DNA of 64,000 nucleotides from RI-153 sp963721725 (lineage in GTDB: Bacteria > Chloroflexota > Anaerolineae > Caldilineales > Caldilineaceae), in assembly GCA_963721725.1 (NCBI GenBank), contig CAVRLX010000001.1, positions 22,935-86,934 on the forward strand, in the 5' to 3' direction. Each line of letters begins with the position of its first letter. Within the stretch, counting starts at the first letter, position 1. The position numbers were made by a program, and so were the translations under genes. A model generated the notes under the pieces. That model was not told the origin of the DNA. It was given only the letters and a program-made list of their open reading frames with translations, and searched no databases. Shown here piece by piece: positions 8,848 to 17,241 of this stretch.

Positions 8848-10762
8848 CTATCCTCTCACGCGGCTACTTCCCCGCCTACACCACCCCCAACCGCCACATC
8901 CCCCGCCCAGCGTCACCGCCCACAGGTCACCCCGCGGCGCGGCCTGTATGCCCACCACCGAGTTGATCGTCCAGGCCGCGCCCCAGCGGCTGCCAGTTTG
9001 AGCCGTCGGGCGCGTGCCAGACCCCACGGTTGGTGGCGAGCAGGAGCGGCAACGCGCTCGTGTCGCCATCCACCGCCGCCAGGGCCGTGATACGCACTGC
9101 ATCGGGCAGGGTGTGTTGCTCCACGGCCAACTCGCCCGTGTCCGCCGCGGTGAAGAGCCGAATCAGCCGCCCTTGCACGCCCAGGCAGATCGAACCAGCC
9201 GCATCGGCCAGCGGCAGCAGCGATACCACCGGGGAATAGTCTTCAAATCCAGCCAGATCCCGCCAGGAGTCGCCGCCATCGGCAGATTGCCAGACCTCCA
9301 GTTGATAGGTGCCGGGGCGGATGGCGGCTGCAGTCACCGCATAGATCGTGTGATTGGGGGCATAGTGGGGCGAAAAGGCCAGCGCCACCGGTGTGCGCTC
9401 TTGCCACGGCGGTGCTAAGGCCGCCCAGGTATCGCCGTCATCGGTGGAGCGGTGCAGCGTGCCGGCGAGATCCAAAACCAGCAGGGAGCCGTCGTTGAGA
9501 TAGTCGGGCGAAAGCGCAATTTGGGCGATTTCGACCGGCAGCGTGCGCGATTCCCACTCTTCGCCAGCAAAACAGCGATAGAGCGTAGCCCCACCCCCCG
9601 CCATCAAGACAAACTCGTCGTCTGTGCCGCTGCCTACCAGCGCCGAGAGCGGCGCGTCCATTTCTACATCCACAGGTTGCCAGCGTAGCTTTGCCAGCGC
9701 CGAAACCACCCAGCCCCCGTCAAGATCGGCCAAGAATAGATTGCCATCGGGCGACAGCACCGCCAACGGTGGCGCATGCACCGCCAGCGCTTGCGTTTTG
9801 CCGTTGGCAGGCAGCCAACTTGTGCCGCCATCATCAGAGCGCAAAACCCCACCCTGCCAGGTCGCCGCCAACACAGTCGATCCCGCAACGCTCAACGCCA
9901 ATGTGATCCCTGCACCATCTGCGCCGATCTGCCAGCTTGCGCCGCCATCGCTTGAAAAAATCAACCCTTCATCGCTGCCCGCCACAATCTGATTGCCGTC
10001 CTGGGTGGCGGCCAGGCAATTGATGCCGCTTTCCTGGAGATCGGGGGCCAGCGCTTGCCAGCGATTGCTCTCTGTTTGCCAACGAAAGAGGCCCTGATCT
10101 TCGCTGCCCGCCAGCATGAGTTGAGTTTCGCCCTCCCCTGCAATGAGCAAAGATTGGATGGCCGTGGCAGGCAGCCCAGCGCCAGCATCGCGCCAGGATC
10201 GGCCTCCGTTGCGTGAGCGGTAGAGACCGCCACCGGCTGTGCCGATCCACAGGGTTTCGCTCTGGGCAAAGTCGGGGTCAACCGCAATGCAAAGGGTTTC
10301 CAGATCCACCAGGCCAAAGGTGGCGCTTTCCCACTGTTGACCGCCATCTTGCGAGCGGAACGGGCCTGCGGGCGTGGCGGCGAAGATCGTGGCGTCGGCG
10401 GCAAAGTTGGGCGAAACCGCCAACGCCGTGATAATGCCCAGCCCGGCCCAGCCGTCTCGCTCTTGCCATGTTTCGCCCTGGTCCACAGACCGGTAGAGTC
10501 GCCCAGTCTCGGTGCTGGCAAAAAGTTGGGCGCGTCCGCTGCGGTCGGGGGCGGCGGCCAACGCCAGCACGGCGGGATCGTCCAGTCCGCGGTCGCTGCG
10601 TTGCCAGCCTGTGCCGTCATTCTGGCTGCGAAAGAGGCCAGCGCGTGAGGCTGCGAAAATCGTTGACGGCGTGCCGGGCACAATCAATACATCGGTCACC
10701 GTGCCCCCGTTCCAGTCGCCGCGGTGGGTCCATGGGGCGGAAGGATCAGTTTGTCGTTTCAT
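8848..10762 (-). CDS. BNR/sortilin-type beta-propeller protein (C-terminus frameshifted)
   Basis: About 630 residues made of BNR/Asp-box repeats: LFRSQNDGTGW, LYRSVDQGETW, PFRSQDGGQQW, LYRSRNGGRSW, IFSSDGGASW, VLRSDDGGTSW, LHRSTDDGDTW and VWQSADGGDSW, each in S.DGG..W form. This predicts one or two multi-bladed propellers like those of VPS10/sortilin-like and photosystem-stability-factor-like proteins. There is no signal peptide, so it is probably cytoplasmic. The start at 10762 has AAAGGA upstream and lies 15 bases after the DUF1697 stop. Near 8985 the frame appears to slip: the better C-terminus (INSVVGIQAAPRGDLWAVT) is in another frame ending at 8848. Ligand and function are unknown. Confidence 0.85.
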
Positions 10763-10777
10763 AGCATCCTTTGGAGG

Positions 10778-11318
10778 TTAAGTGGCGTGGGCTAGGGCGA
10801 CCAGCGCGCCCACTGTTTTCCAGATTACGCGTGGTGGCGGCTACCTTGAGTTTGCGCTCGAAAAAGGCGTTAGAGAGCTTGGTCCTGCCATAGCCGTGGG
10901 GGCAGTGTAGGTAAATCTCTCGCCCGACCACGTAAAATTCATCGCTTCCCTGTTGGGATTTCCCCAGGCCCTCGATCTCGGTGGCCGTGGGCACCTCGGC
11001 CAAAAAAGTCACATACAAGGCTTGGGGGTCAGCGTTCCGCTTCAGAAAAGGATTGGCGGCAAGAACGCGTTCAAGATCGGCTTGTTGCCGCATAAGCACA
11101 GTCACCTGAAACCCGTAGTGTGCTTGAATGGCCTCCCCAATGCGGGCGGCGAGCGTGGATGCCTCAGCATCACTTGTGAAGATAAGGTTGCCGCTCTGTA
11201 AATAGCTCTGCACATGGCCCAACCCTAGCCCCGCATAGAGCGCTGTCAGATCGGCCATGCGCATCGACTTTTTCCCGCTGACGTTGATGCCGCGCAGAAG
11301 AGAGAGAAAGGTGGTCAT
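10778..11318 (-). CDS. DUF1697 family protein (frameshift near the C-terminus)
   Basis: Begins MTTFLSLLRGINVSGKKSMR, the hallmark of DUF1697, followed by LQSGNLIFTS and the family motif GRTKLSNAFFERKL. About 180 residues are expected. The frame slips near 10825: after TTRN the conserved ending WKTVGALVALAHAT is read in the next frame, with stop at 10778-10780. The unshifted frame runs on with non-family sequence into the next gene. Function of the family is unknown. It sits between the HepT remnant (4 bases upstream) and the BNR gene (15 bases downstream), apparently as one transcription unit. Confidence 0.88.
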
Positions 11319-11322
11319 CAGG

Positions 11323-11522
11323 CTACTCAGTTTTTGGCTCTGGCGGAAGGAGTGGACGAATGTAATCTAGAAGGGCTGGGATGTCATGGGTGACTGTATT
11401 CCAAACTTCGTCCCAATCAATGGCGTCGTAGGCATGGATGAGATGATCACGCATACCGGCGATTAAAGACCAGGGTATGTGGCTGTTGCTATATCCAATA
11501 GGGTTGCTTCATCGCGGTTCAT
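11323..11522 (-). pseudogene. hepT: hepT toxin gene with an internal deletion
   Basis: The start MNRDEATLLDIATA (ATG at 11522) is a HepT/DUF86 N-terminus. After about 14 residues the frame changes and the sequence resumes at HIPWSLIAGMRDHLIHAYDA, followed by DEVWNTVTHDIPALLDYI and a TAG at 11323. That is the HepT C-terminal third, including the RX4HXY RNase motif (RDHLIHAY). The central ~45 residues of a ~115-residue protein are missing, so the toxin is almost certainly dead. It overlaps the stop of the nucleotidyltransferase gene by 14 bases, the standard MntA-HepT arrangement. Confidence 0.82.
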
Positions 11523-11838
11523 GAGCGCCTTCAGAAGCCGAAAATAGAACCTGAGCCGATTCTAAAATGGTTTTTCGGCGAATCCAATTCTGGCTTTGTT
11601 CAATGGCACGCCGGCTGATGAGATCGACATCGCGACCAAAAATCTCTTTCAACTCTCTTTCCATTTGTAGATGGTCAAGTAACCCCCACTTGGCATCTTC
11701 TGCAAAGGTAACCAGGAGATCTGAATCGCTCCCAACACTAAAATCTTCGCGAGTGGCCGAGCCAAATATGGATAGCGTTTGAATTTTCCACTGGTGGCAG
11801 AATTGCTGAATGATCTCGTGGGCAACGGCTTGGAACAT
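11509..11838 (-). CDS. mntA: MntA-like nucleotidyltransferase (HepT-cognate antitoxin)
   Basis: Minimal nucleotidyltransferase of the MntA (MNT/KNTase) class, 109 residues. The catalytic signature GSX10DXD is intact: GSATREDFSVGSDSD, followed by LLV. A later DVDLISRRAI provides the third acidic residue. Antitoxins of this type AMPylate the HepT tyrosine next to the RX4HXY motif. The ATG at 11838 is preferred over one 24 bases upstream because AGGAGGAG sits 7 bases before it. The partner hepT downstream has an internal deletion, so this copy may be an orphan antitoxin. Confidence 0.88.
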   Translation of the reverse strand: MFQAVAHEIIQQFCHQWKIQTLSIFGSATREDFSVGSDSDLLVTFAEDAKWGLLDHLQMERELKEIFGRDVDLISRRAIEQSQNWIRRKTILESAQVLFSASEGAHEPR

Positions 11839-11876
11839 GGCTACTCCTCCTAGCTTCTCCAATCGTCAATTGACGA

Positions 11877-11904
11877 GTAGGGGCGCTGCTTGCTGCGCCC
11901 CTAC
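11877..11904. repeat. Short GC-rich palindrome
   Basis: GTAGGGGCGC (11877-11886) and GCGCCCCTAC (11895-11904) are perfect 10-bp arms around TGCTTGCT. It is placed between the chaperonin gene end and the nucleotidyltransferase start, both on the minus strand. There is no T-run on the minus side, so a terminator role is uncertain; it may be another small dispersed repeat. Confidence 0.6.
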
Positions 11905-11936
11905 GGCAATGTCGCCAATCAAAGCTTGTGCTGGTA

Positions 11937-13543
11937 CTAGGCGCGGAAAGAGACATCTTCATCGCGGTTGTGGCGCGGACGGTGAACCAGCACTTCAGTG
12001 GTGATGGCGGTCATGGCTCCGCTAATGGCGGTTTGCAGCGCTGTGGTCGCCACGCGCAGCGGGTCCACCACAACGGTTGCCATGGGCACAAACTGCTCAC
12101 TGATCACATCAAAGCCACAGCCAGGGCTTTGGCGTAGTTTGGCAAGAATTGCCCCCGCTTCAAAGCCTGCGTTCGTTACAATGGCGCGTGTGGGGGCCTC
12201 CAACGCCCCGCGCAGCAGTGAGAGCGCCGCCGCTTCCTCATCGGGCAGGGCCAGCGAATCCAGCGCCCGCGCCGCCAATAGAAAGGCAACCCCGCCGCCC
12301 GGCACAACGCCATCGGTTAGCCCTAGCCGCACCACACGCACAGCTTCGGCAGCGCGCTCTTTTGAATACTCACGTTCCAGATCCGACGCGCCGCCAATGT
12401 AGAGCAGACCCAGCCCCCCGGCCAGCTTCCCCGACCGTTCGAGCAGCCGATCCCGCTCGCGCCCATAGGGGGCTTGGGGGATCTGGCGGCGTAGCTCCTC
12501 GGCCCGTGTGCGCACATCCAGCGGGCGACCCTTGCCGCCCACCACAGTAAAGCTAGAGCGAATCGCCTGCACCTCGTCGGCCTGTCCCAGATCGGCCAAC
12601 GTGGCCTTTTTGAGACTCTCCCCGGTGACGGCGAGAAAAACCCGCCCGCCACACAGCGCCGCCAAATCGTGGAGTACCTCGCCCTTTTCCGATCCCAGCC
12701 CCGGCGCTTTAATCGCCAGCGTGGGCAAGATGTCGCGGGTTTTGTTGGTCACCAACAGGTTGAGGGCTTCGCCTTCCACCACCGGCGCAATCACCACCAG
12801 CCCGCGCTTGCCCCCTCGGCGCAGATCTTTTCCATGATCGGCAAGAGGGCTTCGGCGGACGAAAGGGGCTGATCGGTGAAGAGCAAATAGGGCTGCTTCA
12901 CCACTGCCTTGCCGCCCTCGGTGCAAAAATAGGACGAGATCCAGCCGTTGTTCCACATGACGCCGCGAATGTAGCGGCGGTCGTGGATACGGGCGTAGTT
13001 GTTGCGGATCTCAATCGCGCCGTGGGGACCAACGGTGTCGAAGATCTCCTCGATGTAGCGGCCCAGGTCGTCGCTGTCGGTGATGGTGGTCGCCATGCGT
13101 TGGATCTGGCGCGGATCGTCCAGCGGTTGGGCCAGGGATTCCAACTCGGCCAAGACGACGGCCAGACCTTTTTCCAGCCCGCGGCGCAACGCCATCACAT
13201 CATGCCCGGCGGCCACATAGCGCTCGGTCTCGTTGAGGATGTGGCTGGCAATCACCACGGCGGTGGTGCTGCCGTCGCCCACTTCTTCCTCCACCTGCCA
13301 GGCAATGTGGCGGGCCAAAAAGACGCCCATGCTCTGGAAGCGGTTGGGCACGCCCAAAAAACGGCGGGCAATGGTCGCCCCATCGTCGAACAGTTCGGGC
13401 GCTTTGCGTGGGTTGTCTCTGTTGATGGCGACTTTGCGCCCACGCGGACCCAGGGCCACGCTCATCACCGCGGCCAAGGCATTAAACCCCCGACAGAGGG
13501 CGCGGCGTGCGTCAGGGGCAAAGAGAATCCGAGAATGGTTCAT
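11937..13543 (-). CDS. Divergent GroEL-like chaperonin (one frameshift in a G run)
   Basis: Group I chaperonin homologue of about 535 residues. Recognisable nucleotide-site motifs, with usual forms in brackets: VALGPRGRKVAI (TLGPKGRNVVL), DGATIARRF, GDGSTTAVVIA (GDGTTTATVLA) and DGVVPGGG (EGIVPGGG). The Asp expected before the last motif (GroEL D398, key to ATP hydrolysis) appears as Glu (AAEAVRVVR), and there is no GGM-rich tail. No groES is adjacent. The frame breaks at 12811-12815, a run of five C on the plus strand; one more base would join EKICAEG to GKRGLVVIAP exactly as in GroEL, so an indel error is likely. It looks like a specialised paralogue rather than the housekeeping chaperonin. 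Confidence 0.88.
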
Positions 13544-13552
13544 CTGTGCGTG

Positions 13553-14296
13553 CTAGCCTTTGCGAGGATTATAAAATTCACCGCCATCGACGCGCATCAC
13601 ATCGGCAGTGACATAGTCTGCTTCAATCAGGTATTTCACCGCGGCCGCTACATCTTCCGGCGTGCCCCAGCGCTCCAGCATGGTACGCTTGGCACCCCGT
13701 TGAAGCTGACTTTCGCTGTAATCGGGCGGGGGCAAGACAGGCCCTGGGGCCACGGCGTTGACGCGCACTGTGGGGGCTAGTTCCAGCGCCATTTGACGGC
13801 TCATGGCAAGCAGCGCGGCTTTGGCAACACTGTGGGCCATGAAATTGGGCGAAGGATACCAGGCCAAAAGATCGACAATGTTGACAATCGCCCCGGCTCC
13901 ACGCGCCAGCATCATCGGCGCGATCTCGTTGCTTACATAAAAAGAGCCGTTGACGGTGATGTTGATGAGGCGATGCCAAGTAGCGTAGTTATCGGTGGGG
14001 AAGGGGTGTTTGTCAAAGAGGTCGGCACTGTTGATCAGAATGTCCACGCCGCCAAAGTGCGCTTGAATCGTGGCAACCATGCGCTGCACGTCGGCCAGAT
14101 TGGCAATGTCACACTGCACAGCGAGGGCATCCACGCCCAGCGTTTTGGCCTCGGCCACCGTCTCCTCGGCGGCGTTGGCAGACGTGTTGTAATTGACCGC
14201 TACATTGGCCCCGGCCCCGGCCAGCATCATGGTAATCGCCTTGCCCACCCGGTGTGCGCCGCCAGTGATCAAGGCTGTTTTGCCCTGGATTTGCAT
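13553..14296 (-). CDS. SDR family oxidoreductase, pteridine-reductase-like
   Basis: Short-chain dehydrogenase/reductase, 247 residues. The Rossmann start ALITGGAHRVGKAITMMLAG resembles the FolM/PTR1 pteridine-reductase branch. NAG is replaced by NSA. The catalytic region reads NIVDLLAWYPSPNFMAHSVA then K: the usual Ser is Asp, as in pteridine reductases, and the catalytic Tyr of YxxxK appears to be His. VNAVAPGPVLPP and VDGGEFYNP match the family C-terminal half. It starts just after a terminator that ends the S1-protein transcript and lies 10 bases before the chaperonin gene. Activity is doubtful given the Tyr replacement; the fold assignment is firm. Confidence 0.88.
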   Translation of the reverse strand: MQIQGKTALITGGAHRVGKAITMMLAGAGANVAVNYNTSANAAEETVAEAKTLGVDALAVQCDIANLADVQRMVATIQAHFGGVDILINSADLFDKHPFPTDNYATWHRLINITVNGSFYVSNEIAPMMLARGAGAIVNIVDLLAWYPSPNFMAHSVAKAALLAMSRQMALELAPTVRVNAVAPGPVLPPPDYSESQLQRGAKRTMLERWGTPEDVAAAVKYLIEADYVTADVMRVDGGEFYNPRKG

Positions 14297-14322
14297 AGGT
14301 CTACCCTCAACATCCAGCTAAT

Positions 14323-14354
14323 AAAAAGCGGCGAAGGCATAACCTCCACCGCTT
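14323..14354 (-). terminator. Rho-independent terminator of the S1-domain gene
   Basis: On the minus strand AAGCGGTGGAGG, TTATG, CCTTCGCCGCTT and then TTTAT form a strong stem with a T-rich tail directly behind the stop of the S1-domain gene. It separates that transcript from the downstream SDR gene, which would then need its own promoter. Confidence 0.75.
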
Positions 14355-14377
14355 CATGGGGAGTCAACAATCAAAAC

Positions 14378-15391
14378 TTAGTCGCGCATGGTTTCCAATG
14401 TGCGGCTAATAATCTCTTCTTGCATGGAACGGTTGCCCTTGCGATTGCGCTTGTTGCGGCGGTTGTCCTTTACATCCAGTTCCACACCTTCGGCTTGCAT
14501 GGCGCGCTTGAAGGCAAGTTCCATGGGCGAAAGCACTTCCACGTCGGCAAATGTATCGGTGGCGGTGGCTTCTGGCTCCGCCTCTTGCACGGCCACAGGC
14601 GCTTCCATTTCGGGTTCGTCGCGCAGCCCCTTCAGGCTCAGATCAATGCGGCGGCGGCGGCGATCCACGGTGATAATGCGCACGTCGATCTCTTCGCCGG
14701 TCTTCACCACATCTTCGGGCTTGTTGACATAGCCGTTGCTCATCTCGCGGATGTGCAACAGGGCATCTGTGCCCACGCCAATGTCGATGAATGCGCCATA
14801 CGGCATCATCTTCGAGACCGTGCCCTTGATAACTTCGCCTTCTTGCAGATCTTTAATTGTCTTGGTATCGGGCGCAATCAAGGTCAGGCTAATGCGGTTG
14901 CGGCTGCGATCCAGCTTTTTGATCCAAGCGGTCACTTCCTGGCCCTGTTTCACCACATCGTTAACTTTGTTGATGCGGCCCACGGCCAGCTCGGAAATGT
15001 GGATCAGACCATCGCGGCCTGCGCCAATGTCAACAAATGCGCCGAAATCGGTGGTGCGCTTGATCGTGCCTTTGACTTCCTGGCCGACGCTCAAATACAC
15101 AACGTTCTTGCTTTCGTCGTTTTCGTCGCCAAAGCCGACCATGTTGTCGTCGCTGGCCTCGTCACTACGCTCATCAGCACTGGCCTCGTTGTCGCTGGCC
15201 TCGTCACTACTCTCATCGGCACTTGTGGCTTGTTCCGCCTGGGTGCTTTCTGCGTCGCTGCTCTCTGCGGTTGCCGGTTGGATTGCGTTGGCGGCTGCTT
15301 CGGGGCTGCTCGCCTCTGCACTGGTCACATCTGCCTGGGCAGTTGTCTCCTGGTTTTCCTGATCTGCAACGATACGGGTTTCCTCAGTCAT
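14378..15391 (-). CDS. S1 RNA-binding domain protein (RpsA-like) with acidic N-terminus
   Basis: 337 residues. The first ~85 are a low-complexity Ala/Ser/Glu/Asp segment with repeats of SDEAS type. Two S1 domains follow: VKGTIKRTTDFGAFVDIGAG with DGLIHISEL, and IKGTVSKMMPYGAFIDIGVG with DALLHIREM. The C-terminus is basic (DNRRNKRNRKGNR). Two S1 domains are fewer than in E. coli RpsA (six) but common in RpsA-like proteins of Chloroflexota and Firmicutes (YpfD class). A role in translation or RNA binding is expected. GAGGAG lies 8 bases before the ATG. The acidic repeat is also visible as DNA repetition (GGCCTCGT(C/T)...). Confidence 0.88.
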   Translation of the reverse strand: MTEETRIVADQENQETTAQADVTSAEASSPEAAANAIQPATAESSDAESTQAEQATSADESSDEASDNEASADERSDEASDDNMVGFGDENDESKNVVYLSVGQEVKGTIKRTTDFGAFVDIGAGRDGLIHISELAVGRINKVNDVVKQGQEVTAWIKKLDRSRNRISLTLIAPDTKTIKDLQEGEVIKGTVSKMMPYGAFIDIGVGTDALLHIREMSNGYVNKPEDVVKTGEEIDVRIITVDRRRRRIDLSLKGLRDEPEMEAPVAVQEAEPEATATDTFADVEVLSPMELAFKRAMQAEGVELDVKDNRRNKRNRKGNRSMQEEIISRTLETMRD

Positions 15392-15580
15392 GGTAAAGAC
15401 TCCTCAATACTTTGGACACTGTCCCTGCGCAGTGTCTTCTTCGATAATAAATTGTGGTAAAGCAGATGGGACAACAGTGTGCCAACCCTCGGCTTTGTTC
15501 CCTAACAGTATACTCAGAAACGGTGCAAAGCTGTAACTGAAACCGTTCAGAAAAGCAGTTCACACGGTGAAATTTCGTAT

Positions 15581-15668
15581 CTATCCAGGTACAACGCACT
15601 CGCCAGGGGGAGAGTGGGTATGAAAAGCTTGGTGGCGAGTACGTCGCACCCTACACCTCTATAGTCAC
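15581..15668. repeat. Dispersed palindromic element, family A, copy 2
   Basis: Arms GGTACAACGCACTCGCCA (15588-15605) and TGGCGAGTACGTCGCACC (15633-15650), which pair with two mismatches. Flanks CTATCCAG and TATAGTCACG again match the family. It fills the space between ychF (ends 15674) and the upstream region of the S1-protein gene. Confidence 0.88.
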
Positions 15669-15673
15669 GAAAT

Positions 15674-16741
15674 TTATACATTAAAGCGAATGTTCAGAAT
15701 ATCGCCGTTTTGGACAATGTACTCTTTGCCTTCCAATCGCAATTTGCCCTGTCGCTTGGCTTCGGCCATGCTGCCCAACGCCATCAACTCGCGGAAGTTG
15801 ATCACCTCGGCGCGGATGAAGCCCTTTTGCAGATCCGAATGGATCACGCCGGCGGCTTCGGGGGCGCTGGCCCCTTCGCGCACAGTCCAGGCCCGCACTT
15901 CATCTTCGCCCACGGTAAAGTAACTTTGTAACCCCAACAGGTCATAACAGCGGCGGATGGCCCGATTCAGGCCGGGTTCTTCAATGCCAAAATCAGCCAA
16001 AAACTCAGTGGCCTCGGCGGGGTCCATTTGGGCAATTTCGGCCTCGAGCCGGCCCTTTAGCACCAGTGTGTTTTCATCCAAAAGGTCGGCATAGCTGCCC
16101 TCATCCACATCATCGCCCACGTTGATCACCCGCAGCAGCGGCTTGAGCGAAAGCAGACCAAAGCCACCCAAAATGCGGCGCTCTTCGTCGCTCACCTCCA
16201 CCGTGCGCAGAGGACGTTCCTCTTCCAGCGCAGCCAGCAACCGTTGTAACAGCGCCTCTTCAACCACCATGCGCTGGCGCTCTTGGGGCGTGCCTTTGGT
16301 CTTTTGGCTTGCCAATCGATTGAGGCGATTTTCAATTGTCCCCATGTCGTTGAGCAAAAATTCAGTCTCCATCGTGACAAAATCACGCGCCGGATCGATC
16401 TCGTCTTCGCTGAGTACAGCCTCGTTTTCAAAGGCCCGCGCCACCAACATCAACGCATCGTTGGCGGCAATGGCGTTGGTCAGCGCCCCGCTGATGCCGC
16501 CGCGCCCCGCGCCCTTACTCAGCCCCCCAATGTCATTATAGATGACCTGGGCCTGGGTGGTTTTTCGAGGATTAAACATGCTTACAAGCTGGTCAACACG
16601 GGTGTCAGGGACATTAACCACGGCTGTATGGACTTCGATCTGTCCGCTGGAAAAAGCCGTCGTCTCGGTATTACTGCGGGTCAAGGCATTATAAATCGTG
16701 GTTTTGCCGCTATTGGGCAGACCAATAATTCCAATTTTCAT
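15674..16741 (-). CDS. ychF: YchF/OLA1 family P-loop ATPase/GTPase
   Basis: 355 residues, close to the usual ~363. The start MKIGIIGLPNSGKTTIYNAL carries the P-loop (family GLPNVGKST) and must be the true N-terminus; the frame extends upstream without family similarity. Further landmarks are VPDTRVDQL, IYNDIGGLSKGAGRGG for switch II, and a C-terminal TGS domain (DEVRAWTVREGASAPEAAGV then IHSDLQKGFIRAEVI). The specificity motif usually NxxE reads NVGDD here. YchF is a conserved ribosome-associated protein that responds to oxidative stress. The sequence diverges from the bacterial norm in the P-loop (S and T for V and S), so it may be a lineage-specific form. Confidence 0.93.
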   Translation of the reverse strand: MKIGIIGLPNSGKTTIYNALTRSNTETTAFSSGQIEVHTAVVNVPDTRVDQLVSMFNPRKTTQAQVIYNDIGGLSKGAGRGGISGALTNAIAANDALMLVARAFENEAVLSEDEIDPARDFVTMETEFLLNDMGTIENRLNRLASQKTKGTPQERQRMVVEEALLQRLLAALEEERPLRTVEVSDEERRILGGFGLLSLKPLLRVINVGDDVDEGSYADLLDENTLVLKGRLEAEIAQMDPAEATEFLADFGIEEPGLNRAIRRCYDLLGLQSYFTVGEDEVRAWTVREGASAPEAAGVIHSDLQKGFIRAEVINFRELMALGSMAEAKRQGKLRLEGKEYIVQNGDILNIRFNV

Positions 16742-17241
16742 AGATGGCTTCGCTGTTGTCTGTGATCTTGATGAAACGACATAAGAGTCTGCCACACTGG
16801 GCGCTCCTCTTGTAAAATGACAGTCTAGTTTACCATGTATCTTCGGCCACGACGAAAATCTGGGAGAGCCAAACGCTTCTCTTTGCAAATGACAGCAAAC
16901 TGTCAAAAAACAAACTGGACGGATTCCCCCATTGCCAGTACACTACAGGACACAAAGTACATTTGCAATGTCGCCTTCCAGCCCCTTTGCAAAGCCTTCA
17001 GCACACTCTATTTTTAATTCCGTTCCCCCGGCGGCTTCTGACAAGCCAAAAAACTACTATTTTTCCCTATTGTTACGATTGCATCATGACGCACCGGCCA
17101 TGCCAGAAATCTCTGTTTGCGCCTTACTCGTAAATAAGTTTTGAGCGATAGTATATATTCTTGAATCTGCAAACCCTGCTGCCATACCCAATAATAAATA
17201 GATCGAAAAATACCCAACCTCAGCCAGAAAGCCTCGTAAAA
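16742..17241. other. Divergent intergenic region, no gene seen
   Basis: 500 bases between the divergently transcribed ychF and NYN-LOTUS genes. Must contain both promoters. AT-rich stretches occur near 16890-16910 and 17040-17070, and TATATT at 17153-17158 is a possible -10 element for the plus-strand gene, but no convincing -35 partner was found. No repeat or RNA gene was recognised. Confidence 0.5.

Noticed and set aside
12791..12956. Programmed frameshift in the GroEL-like gene
   Set aside because: No slippery heptamer with downstream structure is evident; a missing G in a short G run explains it and many unrelated genes in the window show similar breaks.
15120..15230. Direct DNA repeats GGCCTCGTC/GGCCTCGTT as a regulatory array
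   Set aside because: They lie inside the S1-protein gene and encode its acidic SDEAS-type repeat.
13793..15460. Long open frame on the plus strand opposite the S1 and SDR genes
   Set aside because: Shadow of GC-rich minus-strand genes: His/Gly-rich low-quality composition, no motif, and the opposite strand carries clear S1 and SDR domains.
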